This document shows, piece by piece, positions 60,236 to 64,000 of a DNA stretch of 64,000 nt. Below the pieces are notes generated by a model, which saw only the letters and a list, made by a program, of their open reading frames with translations, was not told the DNA's origin and ran no database searches. The stretch is from Polytrichum commune (lineage: Eukaryota > Streptophyta > Polytrichopsida > Polytrichales > Polytrichaceae): positions 55,328,758-55,392,757 of the forward strand of contig OX485805.1 in NCBI GenBank assembly GCA_950295325.1. The letters are read 5' to 3'. Made by a program: the position numbers and the translations under genes. Numbering within the stretch: position 1 is the stretch's first letter; the number at the start of each line of letters is the position of its first letter.

Positions 60236-60485
60236 TAGGTATAGATGTTGGCGTCATCTTATAGGTGGTTCTCATTTGCTCATGGTAAATGTGAGAGTTC
60301 ACCCGGTTGAGAAAGCCTATTATGGTCCACATAACTAGGAATTATGTAAATAATTGTTCAAAAAAATTAACTTAGATGAGAGTGTATGTGTACCCACACA
60401 CTTTGAAAATAAGTGTGGTTGAAACACCATCATGAATGAGTCTTTCACACACAATACATGCTCTAATACATGGAGGAGCGGTGTT

Positions 60486-60528
60486 TTTTTGTCTATGACC
60501 GGATGACAGTTCCGGCCATAGGAAAAAG
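60486..60528. repeat. Small hairpin
   Basis: CTATGACCGGA and TTCCGGCCATAG pair around TGACAG, extended outward by T-run against A-run. Confidence 0.6.
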
Positions 60529-60654
60529 GTCATGCCCCTCCCATGCATAACAACTTTAGTAACATTTATGATTACTCTGAAAATTTGCATAACACCCAAA
60601 CACACCATATCCTAAACATCTACCGTTGGATTTTTTTAAAGTTGGACACAGTCT

Positions 60655-60715
60655 GACAAACATTTTGGAATATTAAACTCTAGGGGGTAGGACAATCCTC
60701 TTGGGACGGAGGGAG
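60655..60715. mobile_element. Stowaway-type MITE right end
   Basis: GGGACGGAGGGAG followed by TA (60716-60717) is the canonical Stowaway terminus (CTCCCTCCGTCCC in reverse). The matching left end was not found within the upstream 350 bp, so the element is truncated or its left end decayed. Confidence 0.7.
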
Positions 60716-61259
60716 TAGCATTAATGTGCAAGGTGCCAAATTAAATGATTTTTCAAGCATCTACTTACACAATCAATACAATTTCAACGTTGGCTTACAA
60801 ATAAAGCAAGCATGAGAATGAAGAGTTTCTTCGCATCACATGCTATTTGAGAACAAAGCAAGGGGCAAGACTCATTATTTATGTGTAGGCCACGAAATGC
60901 GCCCACTAGAGTTGCTTAACTTACATTATTTATTTGTCTGTATTGGATTCCTTGAATTTGCTTGACCATTCGACCGACACACGTCTATATGCTCAACAAG
61001 TTCATAATAGGTGGAAACAAGTTAGGTGCACTTTGTCCTTTGTGACCAGCATCTTCTATATAAGTTAATGAGCCCCCTCCTTAAGCCCACCTCCCAAAAC
61101 GGAAGACATCACATCTTACCATGTATTAAAGGCCTACTTACAATATATAGTAAAAAATAACCACAATCTTCACATTCTAAATTTTGTCTTTGGTTGAGAA
61201 ATGAGTGGCGGTCTCATTTTGTTTTACATAAGGTTGGAGTAAATAAAAATGAATGAGAA

Positions 61260-61435
61260 ATGAGACTTATTATTTGGAAATACACAATGCTATATCTATG
61301 AGCTACATATCTTATGTTTTACCAACAAGTGTTAAATTGGTTGTTTGAACATTATAACACAATAACAACCTCGCATGGTAAAAACATTACATCAACACTA
61401 TGTAAATCCAAATAGTAAGTGACACTAAATAGAAG
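61260..61435. mobile_element. TA-type MITE E, decayed
   Basis: Interior matches MITE A: TATTTGGAAATACACAATGC, ACCAACAAGTGTTAAATTGG, CATGGTAAAAACATTA, CCAAATAGTAAGTGACACTA. Both termini are eroded. Confidence 0.65.
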
Positions 61436-62006
61436 ATTTTTTCGTCAAGTAAAGAGAAGATTTCATGGCCGGGAATGAAATGACCAACCACTCCATTTGG
61501 TTTTGGGTACCTCTCCACTACCATCCAGTAATTTGGGGGTCATCTTGGACCAATGCCTGTCATTTTTAGAATTTTTTAAAAAAATATTCTCCATTAAAAA
61601 CACTACTTCTAGGTCTAAGTCCGCTTTACACTATGTCCCATTACCAACGCTTTAAAAAAGTGACGGGGATTCTCTTTGTCACACTCTTGGACCGCAGACC
61701 ATGACCACGATAAATCCTAAATCATTTGTTTTTCTCATGGTCCTTCCTCACGTGTGGAAAATTAACCCTAACAACAACCCATGAGCAAGATAACTTAGGC
61801 CTAATGGCCTTGCATTCACGTTAGTGAAAACACCAATGTTTGGTTTTCTCTCTTCTTTTCTTATGGTGACTCCATATTGATATAAATTGTGGATGGCCTC
61901 TTCATTCATGAATCCTGCAATTGTGTTGGTTTGTTTAGGTGTGTTGGATGTGGCAATATTTTTCCTTTCCACAAATGAAACTATTTCATTGCAAAATAAA
62001 AGGGAA

Positions 62007-62024
62007 GGGGGGGGGGGGGGGGGG
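62007..62024. repeat. Poly-G run (18)
   Basis: Eighteen consecutive G. Confidence 0.9.
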
Positions 62025-62383
62025 TTGAAGAAGAGAAGCCACCATGAATGTGCCGATGGTTTGGTGAAGATTTGAAGCATGTGGGAGGACATAATTTATG
62101 ATTTTAAAATCATGACGATTGCTTCATAGGTAAATTTGAAATATGTTGTATTCACCTTTAAAGGCCTTGTGTGGGATAAATGTTCTCTTATAAAAATAGA
62201 ATCACATTAGGGTCGAAGACCAAAGAAGCTTCAAAATTGACCAATCTTATTGGTTGAAAGTAAAATTTTGGATCCAAGGATTTTACATTAGATAGGGTCC
62301 GAGTCCAAAGTATAAGAAAATTCCCACCAAATGTTGTCACTTCCAATTCAAGAGAATACTTGATCCAATGTAAGTGGCAGTAA

Positions 62384-62432
62384 ACTTCTTCTTCTTCTTC
62401 TTTTGCTTTTGTTTTTGTTTTTGTTTTGTTTT
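62384..62432. repeat. (CTT)n and (TTTTG)n microsatellite
   Basis: About six CTT units followed by TTTTGCTTTTGTTTTTG repeats. Confidence 0.9.
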
Positions 62433-62605
62433 CAAATGGACAGACTCCTTGTTGTGTAGAAGCCCCCTTGACTTACACTCCAGTAGTTGTTATGTTGGCC
62501 TTTCTTCTCCCTTGATGATTGTACAATTTATCAAGCTCCAAAACCAATAGTTTATTTATGGCCTATATTTTGCTATAAATTAAACATTGCACATGATGGA
62601 CTAAG

Positions 62606-62870
62606 GGTTGGTCTACCCATGGACCATGAAGTCGAATCATGGAAGATGGCTTTTTCCCACGGTCCGATTTCTTAAAAAAATCAATTTATAAAGCCTTTGG
62701 GCACCTCACTAGGTGTAAACCGAATGTGAATAGAAGAATGATCATGCACCAAAAAGTGAATGTGCTGATTTTTTTAATATATGATCAAAAAGGGCAGTTT
62801 TGAAAAACAATCAAGTTTGACCATTCTCTTGTCTTCTCTTGGCTTCACTTATCAAAATCAAATGAATTGC
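62606..62870 (-). mobile_element. Partial inverted copy of the 55445 element
   Basis: Begins GGGTTGGTCTACCCATGGAC after TAA, and its reverse complement follows 56400-56666: AAACTGCCCTTTTTG, AAAAAAATCAGCACAT and TTCGGTTTACACCTAGTG. The opposite end was not found. Confidence 0.65.
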
Positions 62871-63705
62871 ACAAGTGTGGATGCAACAATGAGTTATTTG
62901 TACGTAAGATTGTTGATGAAGAGCTTAATTTACATGTGTTGAATAGGAACATTTCAAATGCAATGAATGCAATCCACGCTCCAAACCCACAAACAACATG
63001 GCCAATGTCTAAGCACTATAACATGAATGAACCACTAAAGGAAAGCAACCTTGGCTAAATCTACAAGAGCTGATGTTGCACTTAAGGCAAAACAAACTTC
63101 AATAATAAACCCTTAACTTCTCGAAGCATATTGTGGTTTCATTAGATCATCTATAAAAAGAAATTTTAAAGAAAATTTTATAGAAATTAATTTTTATTGC
63201 ACCTAAAAGAAAATTGTAGGTGATGATTTTGAGATCATATCAATACGGTAGTAATATTTTGGTAATGTTCATAGACTGATTATGATCAATTTAGAATCAT
63301 TAAATTTCAAGAAATTGTGATAAATTTATGTGATAAATTAAGGTTCAAACTATCAAGATTATATTAAGAACATGTATGCACTTTGAGGTAAGAAGAAAAG
63401 TCCCAAAAAAACATGACAATTTTCAATCAATATAATATGAAGTTACTATATATTGTAATGTATCAACAAGAGGAAATTTAGTTCAATCTTGACTGTAAAG
63501 ATTTCATGTAAACAACCATCTTTTCAAATTGGAATGGGATCAAGGCCATTGCCAAAAACACTTCATGAGGAACACAATGATACCTACAGTGATTTTCCTA
63601 GCACCTTCTTCTTGGAAAAAATTGCCTTCAATAGTCATTTTAAAGCTGAAAAATGGCTTCTCAAGAAGTTAAGGGTTCAACATAGGTGGTGAGGTGTGCA
63701 AAAAC
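62870..63705. other. Gene-free spacer
   Basis: Short frames at 62867-63058 and 63489-63692 have no recognisable domain. Confidence 0.4.
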
Positions 63706-63709
63706 TATA

Positions 63710-64000
63710 GTAGAGGCGTCAATAACCAACCACTGAAGAGATTTTGCACCAAATTTGGAGAAGCAGAAGGTAGTGCAAATCTTTCCCGCATAGGAAGATA
63801 TAAATTAGGAGGATTGCATTTTTTTGGTAAATTTATTCCTTAAAGTATTGTGAATTTTTGAAGCCAAAAGTTAGCTCTAACATATTACCAATGTCTGGAA
63901 TCTGCCATAACCGCTCACTTTGAGATGAATCTCTCCTCACTTTAGCACTCAAAACGAGGGACATGTGTCATGACATTATTGATTCCCGACATGATTAAAA
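63710..64000 (+). repeat. Direct repeat pair, right copy, cut by window edge
   Basis: Second copy of 58405-58720 in the same orientation, still matching at the last base of the window. Confidence 0.75.

Overview
The window looks like nuclear DNA of a land plant. It is AT-rich and full of microsatellites and short decayed mobile elements, it carries plant-type telomere-like CCCTAAA repeats, and its one convincing gene is a spliced plant metallochaperone-like gene. One gene in 64 kb points to a large, repeat-rich genome. The gene's MCCAKC metal motif and glycine/tyrosine-rich ends resemble homologues of mosses, lycophytes or ferns more than typical seed-plant ones. That lineage guess is inference only. 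No bacterial, organellar, CRISPR, rRNA or intact tRNA gene was found.

The gene lies on the minus strand at 24459-26243. It has four coding exons joined by GT-AG introns in compatible phases and encodes a 293-residue heavy-metal-associated (HMA) domain protein. The first coding exon is only ATGGAG. A candidate TATA box, a 26-codon upstream ORF and a duplicated decoy acceptor in the last intron suggest possible layers of control.

The rest is repeats. 0-12 kb: ordinary spacer, a ~345 bp direct-repeat pair (5.8 and 6.8 kb), a PIF/Harbinger-like MITE with TAA duplication (10.1 kb) and a ~160 bp tandem array (11 kb). 13-20 kb: an 8-bp-TSD MITE (13 kb), an inverted pair of TA-flanked MITEs (15.5 and 16.8 kb), a tRNA-derived SINE (19.7 kb) and a small TIR element (20 kb). 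23-27 kb: a Copia-like LTR, then the gene. 30-35 kb: a long hairpin and a cluster of TA-flanked MITEs. 38.7-40.3 kb: an old 157-bp satellite array split by a second copy of the 13-kb MITE. 43 kb: a LINE reverse-transcriptase C-terminal pseudogene. 44.9 kb: another TIR element with 8-9 bp TSD. 47-56 kb: further Copia-like LTR copies, two more PIF/Harbinger-like members and a 1.2 kb relative with TGA duplications. 58-64 kb: more MITEs, a Stowaway-type end and a direct repeat that runs off the window.

No autonomous transposase, gag-pol or other multi-gene system is visible. Most elements are non-autonomous and must have been moved by proteins encoded elsewhere. The most informative structures are the satellite that preserves its own empty site for a MITE insertion, the PIF-like family with fixed subterminal motifs and a hairpin core, and the decoy splice site in the HMA gene. 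No computation was run; all calls come from reading and hand-alignment.
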